Positions 41,191 to 49,214 of a stretch of 64,000 bases of DNA are shown here, in pieces (within the stretch, counting starts at the first letter, position 1; the number at the start of each line of letters is the position of its first letter). The notes below the pieces were generated by a model. That model made no database searches and was not told the origin of the DNA. It saw only the letters and a program-made list of their open reading frames with translations. The DNA is taken from the NCBI RefSeq assembly GCF_030144325.1, contig NZ_CP126307.1, forward strand, positions 3,996,001-4,060,000, read 5' to 3'. Source of the DNA: Bosea vestrisii. GTDB taxonomy: Bacteria > Pseudomonadota > Alphaproteobacteria > Rhizobiales > Beijerinckiaceae. Position numbers and translations under genes: made by a program.

Positions 41191-42314
41191 CAGGCGATCC
41201 TGAAGCGCGCCAGCGCGTCGCGGTCGATCTCGATGCCGAGGCCCGGCCCTTGCGGAACGGCGAGCTTGCCCTCGATCAGTTGCGAACCCTCGCCGACGAT
41301 CGGGTGGGTGAAGGCGTCGCGCAGCGGGTTCTGGTAGACCATGCACTCGAAGGTGCGGAAGGTCTCGGCTGCGGCAGCGAGCTGCAGGCTGGCGGCGACG
41401 CAGATCGCGCCGGACCAGCCGACATGCGGGGCGTAAGCCGTGTTGAAGGCGGCGGCGAGCTCGCAGATGCGCCAGGTCTCGCTGATCCCGCCCGAGCGCG
41501 TCACATCCGGCTGGATCAGCCCGAGCGAGCGGTCCTGCAACGAGATCAGCGCGTCCGAGGCGACGAAGTCGCTCTCGCCGGCGGCGAGCCGGATCGGCAG
41601 ATGCTGGGCGAGGCGGCGATAGCCCTCGCGATCCTGCGGCGCGATCGGCTCCTCGAAGAAGCCGTAGCCGAGATCGGCCAGCGCGCGCCCGACGATCAGC
41701 GCGTCGTCGACGTCATAGGCCCAGTTGGCATCGACATGGAGCGCGATGTCGTCCCCGGCGAGCTTGCGGACGAGCTTGGCGCGGGCGATCGCGTCGCGCA
41801 GCGGATGGCCGAGCTTGACCTTGATCTCGCGGAAACCGGCTTTCAGCACGGTGGCGACCTCCGCCTCGACCGTTGCATCGTCGAGCCAGTTGATCGAGGA
41901 GGCATAGGCCGCGACTTCGGTGCGGCCCATGCCGCCAAGCAGCTTGTGGATCGGCTGGCCCGCCTGCTTTCCGGCGATGTCCCAGAGCGCGATGTCGACC
42001 GCCGCGATCGCCTCGACGACCTGGCCGCCCGGGCGTCCGGATAGCGCGGCGCGCATCGTCCTCCAGAGCGCCCGCCGATCGGCTGCATCACGCCCGATCA
42101 GGCGCGGCACCATCGCCTCCTCGATGAAGCGGGCATAGCCGGCCGCGCCGCGGCGGCAGAGGCCCTCGCCGAAGCCGACGACGCCGTCCTCGGTCTCGAT
42201 CTCGACCACGACGAGCTCGATCGCCGGATAGTCGCCCTGCGACGTCCGCTGGACCTTGGGCAGCGTCGCCCGCAAGGGATGTGCGACGACCTTTGAGATG
42301 CGGCTGGCCGGCAT
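41190..42314 (-). CDS. Mandelate racemase/muconate lactonizing enzyme family protein (enolase superfamily)
   Basis: 374 aa from ATG 42314, with AGAGGA upstream. The capping domain covers about 1-125 and a modified TIM barrel the remainder. Catalytic and metal residues are all visible: K165-V-K167, metal ligands D195 (DANWAYD), E221 (FEEPI) and E247 (GESD), and His297 (APHVG). The Lys plus His pattern is that of mandelate racemase-type acid-sugar dehydratases and racemases, which act on carboxylate-bearing sugars. First gene of the leftward operon, facing the FadR-type regulator; the likely substrate is an aldonic or uronic acid brought in by the adjacent permeases. Confidence 0.9.
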   Translation of the reverse strand: MPASRISKVVAHPLRATLPKVQRTSQGDYPAIELVVVEIETEDGVVGFGEGLCRRGAAGYARFIEEAMVPRLIGRDAADRRALWRTMRAALSGRPGGQVVEAIAAVDIALWDIAGKQAGQPIHKLLGGMGRTEVAAYASSINWLDDATVEAEVATVLKAGFREIKVKLGHPLRDAIARAKLVRKLAGDDIALHVDANWAYDVDDALIVGRALADLGYGFFEEPIAPQDREGYRRLAQHLPIRLAAGESDFVASDALISLQDRSLGLIQPDVTRSGGISETWRICELAAAFNTAYAPHVGWSGAICVAASLQLAAAAETFRTFECMVYQNPLRDAFTHPIVGEGSQLIEGKLAVPQGPGLGIEIDRDALARFRIA

Positions 42315-42338
42315 GCGGCGGCGTCCTCTTGAGTGCTT

Positions 42339-42355
42339 AACTTATCTGATAGGTT
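42339..42355. promoter_or_regulatory. Candidate FadR-type operator
   Basis: AACTTATCTGATAGGTT is a 17-base dyad with a single mismatch between its 8-base arms around a central T. It lies in the 96-base divergent region between the enolase-family operon and the GntR/FadR-type gene, overlapping a possible -10 (ATAAGT) of the leftward promoter whose -35 would be TTGGCA. This is the expected place for an operator of the adjacent regulator. Confidence 0.5.
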
Positions 42356-42410
42356 GAACAGTTGCCAAGCTCAGCGGCATCTGTCAATGATCATCGAACG
42401 GAGGTGATCG

Positions 42411-43202
42411 ATGAGCGATGCCGCTTCATCCCTGCTGGGTGGCGACGACCCATTCGCCGGCGGCGACGTCGTGCCGATGCGGCTGGGCGACGCCGTGATC
42501 CAGCGCATCACCCAGGCGATCCAGGACGGCAGGCTGAAGCCGGGCGACGCCCTGCCGTCGGAAGCGCGGATCGCCGCCTCTTTCGGCGTCAGCAAGCCGA
42601 TCGCCCGCGAGGCCATCCGCCAGCTCGCGGCGATGGGCGTCGTGCATATCCAGCAGGGCAAGCCGACGAAGGTTCAGGCGCTCGACGCCGCCCCGCTCGA
42701 CCGCTTCTATCGTTTCGCCGTGCGTGGCCGTGCCAATGGCCTGACCGAGGCGGTCGAGCTGCGCCGCATCCTCGAGCCGCCGATCGCGGCCCATAGCGCC
42801 GCGCGTCGCTCGGCGGAGGATGTCGAGAAGCTCGCGCTGATCCTCGCCCGCATGGAGGATGCGCTCGGCCATGTGCCGCGCTGGATCGAGGCCGATCTCG
42901 ACTTCCATGAGGCCATCGCGGCGTCCTCGGGCAACCGCCTGCTCGACTTCCAGATCAGGGGCCTCAGGCCAGTGATCCGCGAAGTCATGGAGATCTTCAA
43001 TTCGCGCGAGAAGCGCACCAAGGACGACTGGCGGCGCACCTTCGAGCGACATGTGCGCGTCGTCGAGGCGATCCGCGCCGGCGATCCGGCTGCGGCTTTC
43101 GCCGCCATGAACAAGCATTTCGAAGCGGCAGAAGCCGCCATCGCGGAACTCGCGAACCATCGGGAGGACAGGCATGAGCACGGAGACAGGACTGAACCGT
43201 AG
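42411..43202 (+). CDS. GntR family regulator, FadR subfamily
   Basis: 263 aa. The start is fixed by a near-perfect GGAGGTGAT Shine-Dalgarno. The winged helix covers about residues 25-90 (ALPSEARIAASFGVSKPIAREAIRQLAAMGVV), and the all-helical FCD ligand domain covers about 100-250, with metal-type residues in DLDFHEAIAASSGN and a late His (FERHVRVVEAI, NKHFEAAE). It faces the enolase-family operon and its 3' end overlaps the first binding-protein gene by 29 bases, so it is cotranscribed with it. Probably represses both arms of the locus until a sugar acid is present. Confidence 0.92.
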   Translation: MSDAASSLLGGDDPFAGGDVVPMRLGDAVIQRITQAIQDGRLKPGDALPSEARIAASFGVSKPIAREAIRQLAAMGVVHIQQGKPTKVQALDAAPLDRFYRFAVRGRANGLTEAVELRRILEPPIAAHSAARRSAEDVEKLALILARMEDALGHVPRWIEADLDFHEAIAASSGNRLLDFQIRGLRPVIREVMEIFNSREKRTKDDWRRTFERHVRVVEAIRAGDPAAAFAAMNKHFEAAEAAIAELANHREDRHEHGDRTEP

Positions 43203-44475
43203 GCAGTTCGGCGCCGGCATTCTCGGGGTGAGCTTCACGGCGCTTGGCGCTGGAGGTGCTCGCGCTCAGCAAGGCGGGCCGTTCAACGTCTTCACCCATC
43301 GCGTCATGCAGACGGTCGCGACCGGTGCGCAGGGAGGCGACATCACCAAGGACTGGGCCGCGAAGAACGGCGTCGGCGTCCAGTGGACGACCTTCGACAC
43401 CGGCCCGTTGCAGGAGCGGCTCTTCCGCGAGGCGAGCCTCGGCGAGACCTCGGTCGATGTCGGCTTCGTCCTCAACACGCAGGTCGTGCCGCGCGCCGCA
43501 AACCTGTTCGAGGCGCTCGACGACTATCTCAAGCGGGACCCGCTGGAGGACCCGGCCGACATCTTTTCCGGTTTGATGCAGGGCATGACCGTCGGCGGCA
43601 AGCAACTCGCCGTCCCGTTCCGGCATGCCTCCTCCGGCCTGCACTACAATGAGGAGATCCTGGCGGAGAAGGGCTTCTCCAAGCCCCCAGTGACGATCGA
43701 GGAGATGATCGAGATCGCCAAGGCCTGCAGCTATCGCCGCTATGACGGCACGCAGGTCGTCGGCCTGTGCATGCCGGGCGTGACCTATCCCAACGTGATC
43801 GACCTCGCTCGCGCCTGGGATGGCGAGTTCATCACGCCCGATTTCAAATGCGCCGCCGACCAGCCGCCGATGCTGACCGCGATCAGGACCTTGCGCGAGC
43901 TCTTCCAGGCGGGTGCCTTCCCGCGCAACTTCGCGACGCTCTCGCCCGAGGACGTCAATGTCTGGATGCAGCAGGGCCGGGCGGCGATGAGCCTGCAGAG
44001 CATGGGCCGCAACCGCATCTACAACGATCCGCAGAAGTCGAAATTCTCGGGCAAGATCAAGACGATCGCCGTGCCGGCCTCGAAGACGCTGGCGGGGAAG
44101 TATGATGCCGCTCCGGCCAAGGTCGAGTTCTGGGGCATGGTCATCCCGAAGAATGCCAAGCGCAAGGACCTCGCCTGGAACTTCATCAAGGCGATGGCCT
44201 CGAAGGAGGCGACCCTCAAGGCCGCGCTCAACGGCAATGGGCCGGTGCGCGCCTCGACCTATGCCGACCAGAGCTTCGCCGGAACCGTGCCTTATGCAGC
44301 CGAGGAGCTGAAGGTGCTGAAGGTGGCACGCGTGCCGCTGCCGGCCTTCGACGAGGCGGCCCGCGCCGGCGACCTCTTCAAGGAAGAGGCGGAGGCCGCC
44401 GTGCTCGGCATGAAGACGCCGGAGGAGGCGATGGCGTCACTGGTCAAGCGCGTGCAGCCGCTGCTGCCGGCGTGA
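43174..44475 (+). CDS. ABC transporter substrate-binding protein, family 1 (first of a tandem pair)
   Basis: 433 aa, start supported by GGGAGGA. Tat-like signal (LNRRQFGAGILG) with cleavage near residue 30 (ARAQQ). The mature protein is a MalE-type extracellular solute-binding protein with FREASLGETSVDVGFVLNTQ, VPFRHASSGLHYNEEIL and WMQQGRAAMSLQS. It begins inside the 3' end of the regulator gene. It probably serves the CUT1 permeases at 39480-41190. It is clearly paralogous to the protein at 44660. Confidence 0.9.
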   Translation: MSTETGLNRRQFGAGILGVSFTALGAGGARAQQGGPFNVFTHRVMQTVATGAQGGDITKDWAAKNGVGVQWTTFDTGPLQERLFREASLGETSVDVGFVLNTQVVPRAANLFEALDDYLKRDPLEDPADIFSGLMQGMTVGGKQLAVPFRHASSGLHYNEEILAEKGFSKPPVTIEEMIEIAKACSYRRYDGTQVVGLCMPGVTYPNVIDLARAWDGEFITPDFKCAADQPPMLTAIRTLRELFQAGAFPRNFATLSPEDVNVWMQQGRAAMSLQSMGRNRIYNDPQKSKFSGKIKTIAVPASKTLAGKYDAAPAKVEFWGMVIPKNAKRKDLAWNFIKAMASKEATLKAALNGNGPVRASTYADQSFAGTVPYAAEELKVLKVARVPLPAFDEAARAGDLFKEEAEAAVLGMKTPEEAMASLVKRVQPLLPA

Positions 44476-44483
44476 ACCACTCT

Positions 44484-44631
44484 CGTCTTTCCGGGGCGCT
44501 GCGCAGCAGCGAGCCTGGAATCCAGAAGCGCCGAAGCGTCGAATGAAGGCGCTCGATCTGTAGCATGTAGGCGATCTCGGCCTGTGGTTCTGGATTCCGG
44601 GCTCTTCGCTGCGCGAAGCCCCGGAAAGACG
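44484..44631. repeat. Long inverted-repeat intergenic element, second copy of the 'CCGGAA' family
   Basis: The left arm has GTCTTTCCGGGGCGCTGCGC and GAGCCTGGAATCCAGAA; the right arm has TTCTGGATTCCGGGCTC and GCGCGAAGCCCCGGAAAGAC. About 148 bases, matching the element at 27916-28063 in arm sequence and length while the central part differs. It sits between two paralogous binding-protein genes on one strand. Confidence 0.78.
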
Positions 44632-44659
44632 GCGCGGGCGATAGATCAGGAGAAGAGCC

Positions 44660-45943
44660 ATGTCGAAGACCTTTCTCTCTCGCCGCGCCTTTGGCTTGGG
44701 TGCCGTTGCCACATTTACCCTGCCCCGACAGACGCTGGCGCAGGCGAAAACGCTGACGGCGCTCGGCCACCGTGTCCACCAGACCGCCGCCACGACCGGC
44801 CCGGGCGGCGACGCGACCGAGGCCTTCCGCAAGGCGAGCGGGGCGAACCTGAACTGGGTCACCTTCGGCGACGTCAACGCCGTGCATGAGCGCTTGCTGC
44901 GCGAGGCTTCGCTGGCCGAGACCTCGATCGACGTCGCCTATCTGGTCAACGGTCGCGCCGTGCCGCGCAATCTCAAGCTGTTCGAGCCGCTCGATGCGTT
45001 CTTGAAGGACGCGCCGATCGAGGCCTTTGAGGATTTCGCGCCCGGCTTGATTGCGCCGCTCAAGGTCGATGGCGCGCTGCATGGCATCCCGGTCCGCCAT
45101 GCCACCAATGCGCTGATCTACAATGAGGCGCTGCTGGAGGAACGCGGTGTCAGCAAGCTCCCGACGACCTTCGAGGAGCTGGTCGAGGTCGCGCGCAAGC
45201 TCACCTTCAAGCGCGAGGACGGCACGCAGGTTCATGGTCTCGCCTTCACTGCGGTCTTCGCCTCGAACTTCCTGACGTTCTCGCGCTGCCTCGGCGGCGA
45301 CTACATGACGGCCGACGGCAAGCTGACTGCCAACGAACCTCCGATGGTCAAGGCGCTGACCATCCTCGCCGATCTCTACAAGGCCGGCGTGTTGCCGCGG
45401 AACTTCGCCACGGTGAACAATGAGGAGATCACCACCTGGATGCAGCAGGGCAGGGCGGCGATGACGATCAACCCCTTCGCGCGGCTGGTCTCCTACAACG
45501 ATCCGGCCAAGGGCAAATATGGCGGGCGCTTCAAGTCGCTGCTGCCGCCGATGGCGGCCGATCTTGCCGGCAAGATGGCGTTCGCGCCGACGGTCGAGTT
45601 CTGGTCGCTGATGATTCCGAAGAACGCCAAGCAGAAGCCGCTCGCCTGGGAATTCATCCGCGCGCTCTCCTCGAAGGCCGGCACGACGGCTATGGCGCTC
45701 AACGGCAACGGCCCGACCCGCATCTCGACCTATGCCGACGACAAGCTGAAGGCGGCGATGCCCTATGCGGCCGACGAGGCCGCGGCGCTGAAGGCCTCGC
45801 GCATCCATCTGCCCGCCTTCGACGAGCAGGCACGCGCCCATGACATCTTCATCGAGGAGACGCAGGCAGCCGTGCTCGGTCGCAAGCCGCCGCAGCAGGC
45901 GATGGACGATGCGGTCTCGCGCGTGAAGCCGCTGCTCGGCTGA
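44660..45943 (+). CDS. ABC transporter substrate-binding protein, family 1 (second of a tandem pair)
   Basis: 427 aa, start supported by AGGAG. Tat-like signal (LSRRAFGLG) and cleavage near residue 29 (LAQAK). Shares many blocks with the preceding binding protein (LREASLAETSIDVAY, ALIYNEALLEERGVSKLP, WMQQGRAAMT, NGNGPTRISTYADD), so the two arose by duplication. Its stop overlaps the start of the SDR gene. Two receptors for one permease would widen substrate range, or one may sense rather than transport. Confidence 0.9.
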   Translation: MSKTFLSRRAFGLGAVATFTLPRQTLAQAKTLTALGHRVHQTAATTGPGGDATEAFRKASGANLNWVTFGDVNAVHERLLREASLAETSIDVAYLVNGRAVPRNLKLFEPLDAFLKDAPIEAFEDFAPGLIAPLKVDGALHGIPVRHATNALIYNEALLEERGVSKLPTTFEELVEVARKLTFKREDGTQVHGLAFTAVFASNFLTFSRCLGGDYMTADGKLTANEPPMVKALTILADLYKAGVLPRNFATVNNEEITTWMQQGRAAMTINPFARLVSYNDPAKGKYGGRFKSLLPPMAADLAGKMAFAPTVEFWSLMIPKNAKQKPLAWEFIRALSSKAGTTAMALNGNGPTRISTYADDKLKAAMPYAADEAAALKASRIHLPAFDEQARAHDIFIEETQAAVLGRKPPQQAMDDAVSRVKPLLG

Positions 45944-46695
45944 TGGCGGGCGTTCTGGCTGGACGGACCGCGCTGGTCACCGGCGCAGCGCGCGGGATCG
46001 GGCTCGCGATCGCCACAAGGCTCGCTGAGGCCGGCGCGCACGCGGTCATTCACGACCGGGACGCAGCGGCCGCGACCACGGCGGTCCTGGACCTGCGAAC
46101 ATCGAACCTCGCGGCATCACCCCTGATCGCCGACCTTGCCGAGGCTGCCGCCCCTGCCGCCATGGTGGCGGAGCTGACGGCGACCGGCACCGAGCCCGAC
46201 ATCCTCGTGCTCTGCGCGTCGGTCGAAACCCTCGAGATCTGGGATGCGGTCTCCGAAGCCGCGATGGCTGCCCAGACGCAGATCAACCTCCACGCCACGG
46301 TGCGGCTGCTGCAGGCTTTCCTGCCGGGCATGCTGGCCCGCGGCTTCGGCCGGGTCATCGCAATCGGCAGCGTGCAGGAGGTGCGCCCCAATCCGACGCA
46401 TTTCTACTACGCGGCGACCAAGGCGGCGCAGACCAACATGATCCTCAATCTGGCGCGGACCCTGCGCGCCCCGGACGTCACCTGCAACATCATCCAGCCC
46501 GGCGCGATCCTGACGGATCGTAACCGCTCCGTGCTGACTCAGCCCGGACGGGAGGAGCAGGTGCTCGCACGCATCCCTCTCGGCAGGCTCGGTGGTGCCG
46601 AGGACTGCGCGGGCCTGGCCCTTTTGCTCTGCTCGCCCGAGGGCGCTTACATTAACGGCGCCGAGCTCGCGGTCGATGGTGGCATGCGGCTATGA
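45943..46695 (+). CDS. SDR family oxidoreductase
   Basis: 250 aa, classical short-chain dehydrogenase. Cofactor motif TGAARGIG at residues 13-20, catalytic Ser143 (IGSVQ), Tyr156 and Lys160 (YAATK). The usual NNAG motif is replaced by LCAS near residue 90, a departure that may matter for stability or cofactor position. A PG motif (IQPGAILTD) follows. Start overlaps the binding-protein stop (TGATG). Probably oxidises or reduces the sugar acid processed by the enolase-family enzyme. Its 3' end overlaps the convergent kinase gene by six bases. Confidence 0.9.
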   Translation: MAGVLAGRTALVTGAARGIGLAIATRLAEAGAHAVIHDRDAAAATTAVLDLRTSNLAASPLIADLAEAAAPAAMVAELTATGTEPDILVLCASVETLEIWDAVSEAAMAAQTQINLHATVRLLQAFLPGMLARGFGRVIAIGSVQEVRPNPTHFYYAATKAAQTNMILNLARTLRAPDVTCNIIQPGAILTDRNRSVLTQPGREEQVLARIPLGRLGGAEDCAGLALLLCSPEGAYINGAELAVDGGMRL

Positions 46696-48057
46696 GAGCT
46701 CCAGCTTCGGCAAGGAGAGTGTAACGCGCAGGCCACCTTCGGCCCGGTTCTCCAGCGTGACCGAGCCGTCATGCGAGCGTGCGATGGCGAGCGCGATCGT
46801 TAGCCCAAGACCGGAGCCGCCGGTCTGGCGGCCGCGCGATTCCTCCAGCCGGACGAAGGGGTGGAACACGCGCTCGCGATCGGCTTCGGCAATGCCGGGT
46901 CCCTCATCCTCGACCAGGACGGCGAAGCTGTCGCCGACATCGGTGATGCTGACCTTCGCCGTCTGACCGTACTTCACCGCATTGCCGATGATGTTTGATG
47001 CCGCGCGCTTCAGCGAGAGCACCCTGCCTTGCACCGGAGCGGAATTCAGCCCGACCAATGAGACGCGGAGGCCCTGATCGACATGCTCGTCGACAATGGT
47101 CTCGATCACCGAGGCGAGATCGACCGGGCGCAGCGGCTCGCTCGAGGTTCCGCCGCGCAGATAGTCGAGGGTCGAGTCGATCATCGCCTCCATCTCGCCG
47201 AGGTCGGCGTCGATCAGGCTGCGGGTCGCCTCATCCTCCAGGAATTCGGAGCGGAGCCGCAGGCGCGTGATCGGCGTGCGCAGATCATGCGATACCGCCG
47301 CCATCGCCTGCATCCGTTCGGTGACGAGGTTCCGGATGCGGTCCCGCATCGTGTTGAACGCCCGCGCAGCGCGGCGCACCTCGACGGGGCCGGTTTCGGG
47401 AAGCGGTTGCGGGGCTTGGTCGAGGCTGAAGCGCTCGGCCGCCAGGGCGAGATCGCGCAGGGGCCGCGTCGCCCAGCGCAGCAGCAGGAGCGCGACGACG
47501 ACGATGGCAACGGCGAAGCAGATCATGATCGCGGTCAGGCCCCAGTCGAGATGCTGCGAGGCGCCCAGAGCTGACGACGAGAAGTTGACCCAGGAGCCGT
47601 CGTCGAGCCGGACCGAAACCAGCATCATGTGCTTGTAGGCATTGGCCTCGCCGGCGCCGAGCGCGCCATCGTCGGCGAAGCCGACCCGGAAGGATTCCGC
47701 CGCCAATTCCGGCGCGAGCTCCTTGAGCCGGGCTTCCATCGCCCGGGTGCGCTCGGTCATCGGCGCCGTGCCGAGGACGAGGCTGACCTTGCTCCAGTGC
47801 ACTTCCAGGCTGGCGCTCGACAGGTCATGCGCGACGCGGTCGCGCTCCGGCGCCTGCGGCAGGCTGGCGATCGCCCGCTTGATCGAGACGATGCGCTCGG
47901 CGAGGCCGCGGTCCTGACCTGCTGTGGCGAGGTTCTCGACGCCGACGCGGTAGGCCCAGTAGCCGAGCAGATGGAAGGCGAGCAGCGCTGCGACCAGGAT
48001 CAGGATGGCGCGGCTGGCGACCGTATCGGGCCAGAGCCGCTTGGCGCGGTTCGTCAA
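46690..48057 (-). CDS. Sensor histidine kinase, EnvZ-like
   Basis: 455 aa. TM1 about 17-37, a periplasmic domain of about 135 residues, TM2 about 174-194, HAMP about 195-248, HisKA with phospho-acceptor His257 (AAVSHDLRTPITRLRLRSEFLED), then HATPase (about 350-452, with NIIGNAVKYGQ and GSGLGLTIALAIA). It is coupled to the response regulator (ATGA at 48054-48057). Because the pair is divergent from a copper cluster, it may sense periplasmic metal or envelope stress. No Cys/His/Met-rich metal site is evident in the periplasmic domain, so copper sensing is only a contextual guess. Confidence 0.92.
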   Translation of the reverse strand: MTNRAKRLWPDTVASRAILILVAALLAFHLLGYWAYRVGVENLATAGQDRGLAERIVSIKRAIASLPQAPERDRVAHDLSSASLEVHWSKVSLVLGTAPMTERTRAMEARLKELAPELAAESFRVGFADDGALGAGEANAYKHMMLVSVRLDDGSWVNFSSSALGASQHLDWGLTAIMICFAVAIVVVALLLLRWATRPLRDLALAAERFSLDQAPQPLPETGPVEVRRAARAFNTMRDRIRNLVTERMQAMAAVSHDLRTPITRLRLRSEFLEDEATRSLIDADLGEMEAMIDSTLDYLRGGTSSEPLRPVDLASVIETIVDEHVDQGLRVSLVGLNSAPVQGRVLSLKRAASNIIGNAVKYGQTAKVSITDVGDSFAVLVEDEGPGIAEADRERVFHPFVRLEESRGRQTGGSGLGLTIALAIARSHDGSVTLENRAEGGLRVTLSLPKLELS

Positions 48058-48818
48058 GCGGGCTGTCCTTGCTGGTGGTCGACCTGCGAGGCGAAGAGGT
48101 AGCCGGCGCCGCGAACCGTCTTGATCAAGTGGCCCCCGCGCGCATCGGCCTCGAGCTTGCGGCGCAAACGGCTGATCTGGACGTCGATGGTGCGGTCGAA
48201 CGGGTCGTCGCTCGTTCGCGTCTTGGCGAACTGCATCAGCGCCTCCCGAGACAGCACCCGGTTGGCGTGCTCGACAAAGGCGAAGAGCAGGTCGAACTCG
48301 CCGGTCGACAGGTCGATCAAGGTCCCCGAAGGCGATTGCAACTCGCGCCGCCGCAGGTCCATGCGCCAGCCGTCGAAGCTCACGATTGCATTCGTCTGCG
48401 TTGTGGTGGCGCCCTGTCTCGCCCTTACCCGACGCAGCAGCGCCCGAATGCGAGCCAGCAACTCCCGTGGGCTGAACGGCTTGGTGACGTAGTCGTCCGC
48501 CCCGCCTTCCAGGCCGATGATGCGATCGCTCTCCTCGGTCCGGGCCGTCAGCATCACGATCGGCACCTGCGAGGTCGTGCGCACGTCGCGGCAGAGCTCG
48601 ACCCCGGAACGGCCGGGCAGCATCAGGTCGAGCACGATCAGGTCGATGGCGCTGTGCGCCAACGCCTCCAGCATGGCGCGCCCATCAGGCGCGCCGGTGA
48701 CCTGATAGCCATGCCGCTGCAGGAAGCGCGCGACGAGCAGCCGGATCTGCGGATCGTCGTCGACCACCAGGATATGGCCGTGATCGTCGACAGTCGTCGT
48801 GACGGGAGCCTGCTCCAT
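48054..48818 (-). CDS. Response regulator, OmpR/PhoB family
   Basis: 254 aa from ATG 48818, the first start in front of the receiver domain. The receiver covers about 14-130 with acidic cluster D20-D22, phospho-acceptor Asp64 (LIVLDLMLPG) and the Lys of YVTKPF near 113. A winged-helix DNA-binding domain covers about 155-248 (DDPFDRTIDVQISRLRRKLE, IKTVRGAGYLF). Forms a two-component system with the overlapping kinase gene. Its promoter region of 180 bases is shared with the copper cluster, which it may regulate. Confidence 0.93.
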   Translation of the reverse strand: MEQAPVTTTVDDHGHILVVDDDPQIRLLVARFLQRHGYQVTGAPDGRAMLEALAHSAIDLIVLDLMLPGRSGVELCRDVRTTSQVPIVMLTARTEESDRIIGLEGGADDYVTKPFSPRELLARIRALLRRVRARQGATTTQTNAIVSFDGWRMDLRRRELQSPSGTLIDLSTGEFDLLFAFVEHANRVLSREALMQFAKTRTSDDPFDRTIDVQISRLRRKLEADARGGHLIKTVRGAGYLFASQVDHQQGQPA

Positions 48819-48964
48819 TTCTGGCTGTGCTTCGGTTGGAATGTCCGTCTCCCCGCGAACGGGTCCCGGCCATCTGATCGCCGGCACAATAGCGCGCCAG
48901 CGGGTCGACCGCCCGCATCGCTTTGAAACAATTTGTAACGGACGCCCGCAAAACGCCGCTGCTA

Positions 48965-48987
48965 CCCCTGTCGCATCGAAACAGGGG
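48965..48987 (+). promoter_or_regulatory. Stem-loop covering the ribosome site of the small lipoprotein gene
   Basis: CCCCTGT (48965-48971) pairs with ACAGGGG (48981-48987) around a 9-base loop. The right arm is the only purine-rich Shine-Dalgarno candidate before the GTG start at 48999. Folding would hide it, giving a possible translational control point at the head of the copper cluster. Confidence 0.4.
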
Positions 48988-48998
48988 GATGCCGAATC

Positions 48999-49214
48999 GT
49001 GACTTTGGTGAAGGTGCCGTTGCTGATGGCCGTCGCTCTGGTGCTTGGCGCCTGCGCCGCCACGGTCCCAGACCATCTGGCGCGGCCGGCCGATCCGAAC
49101 GCCCGCGTTCCGGCTGTCGCCTATCGCAGCGTGACGGCCGGTGCCGCGACCTTCCGCCCCGCCGAGCCCAAGGATTGGCGCGAGCTCAACCAAAAGGTCG
49201 GGCCGAAATCATGA
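48999..49214 (+). CDS. Small lipoprotein at the head of the copper cluster
   Basis: 71 aa from GTG 48999; an in-frame GTG at 49008 is also possible. A short signal peptide ends in a lipobox (VLGAC), with the lipidated Cys near residue 19, so the mature protein of about 53 residues is membrane-anchored in the periplasm. The rest is Pro/Ala-rich and ends DWRELNQKVGPKS. Small lipoproteins of this type are found in front of copper-associated TolC-like genes in related bacteria. Its stop overlaps the start of the TolC-like gene. No specific function known. Confidence 0.75.
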   Translation: MTLVKVPLLMAVALVLGACAATVPDHLARPADPNARVPAVAYRSVTAGAATFRPAEPKDWRELNQKVGPKS

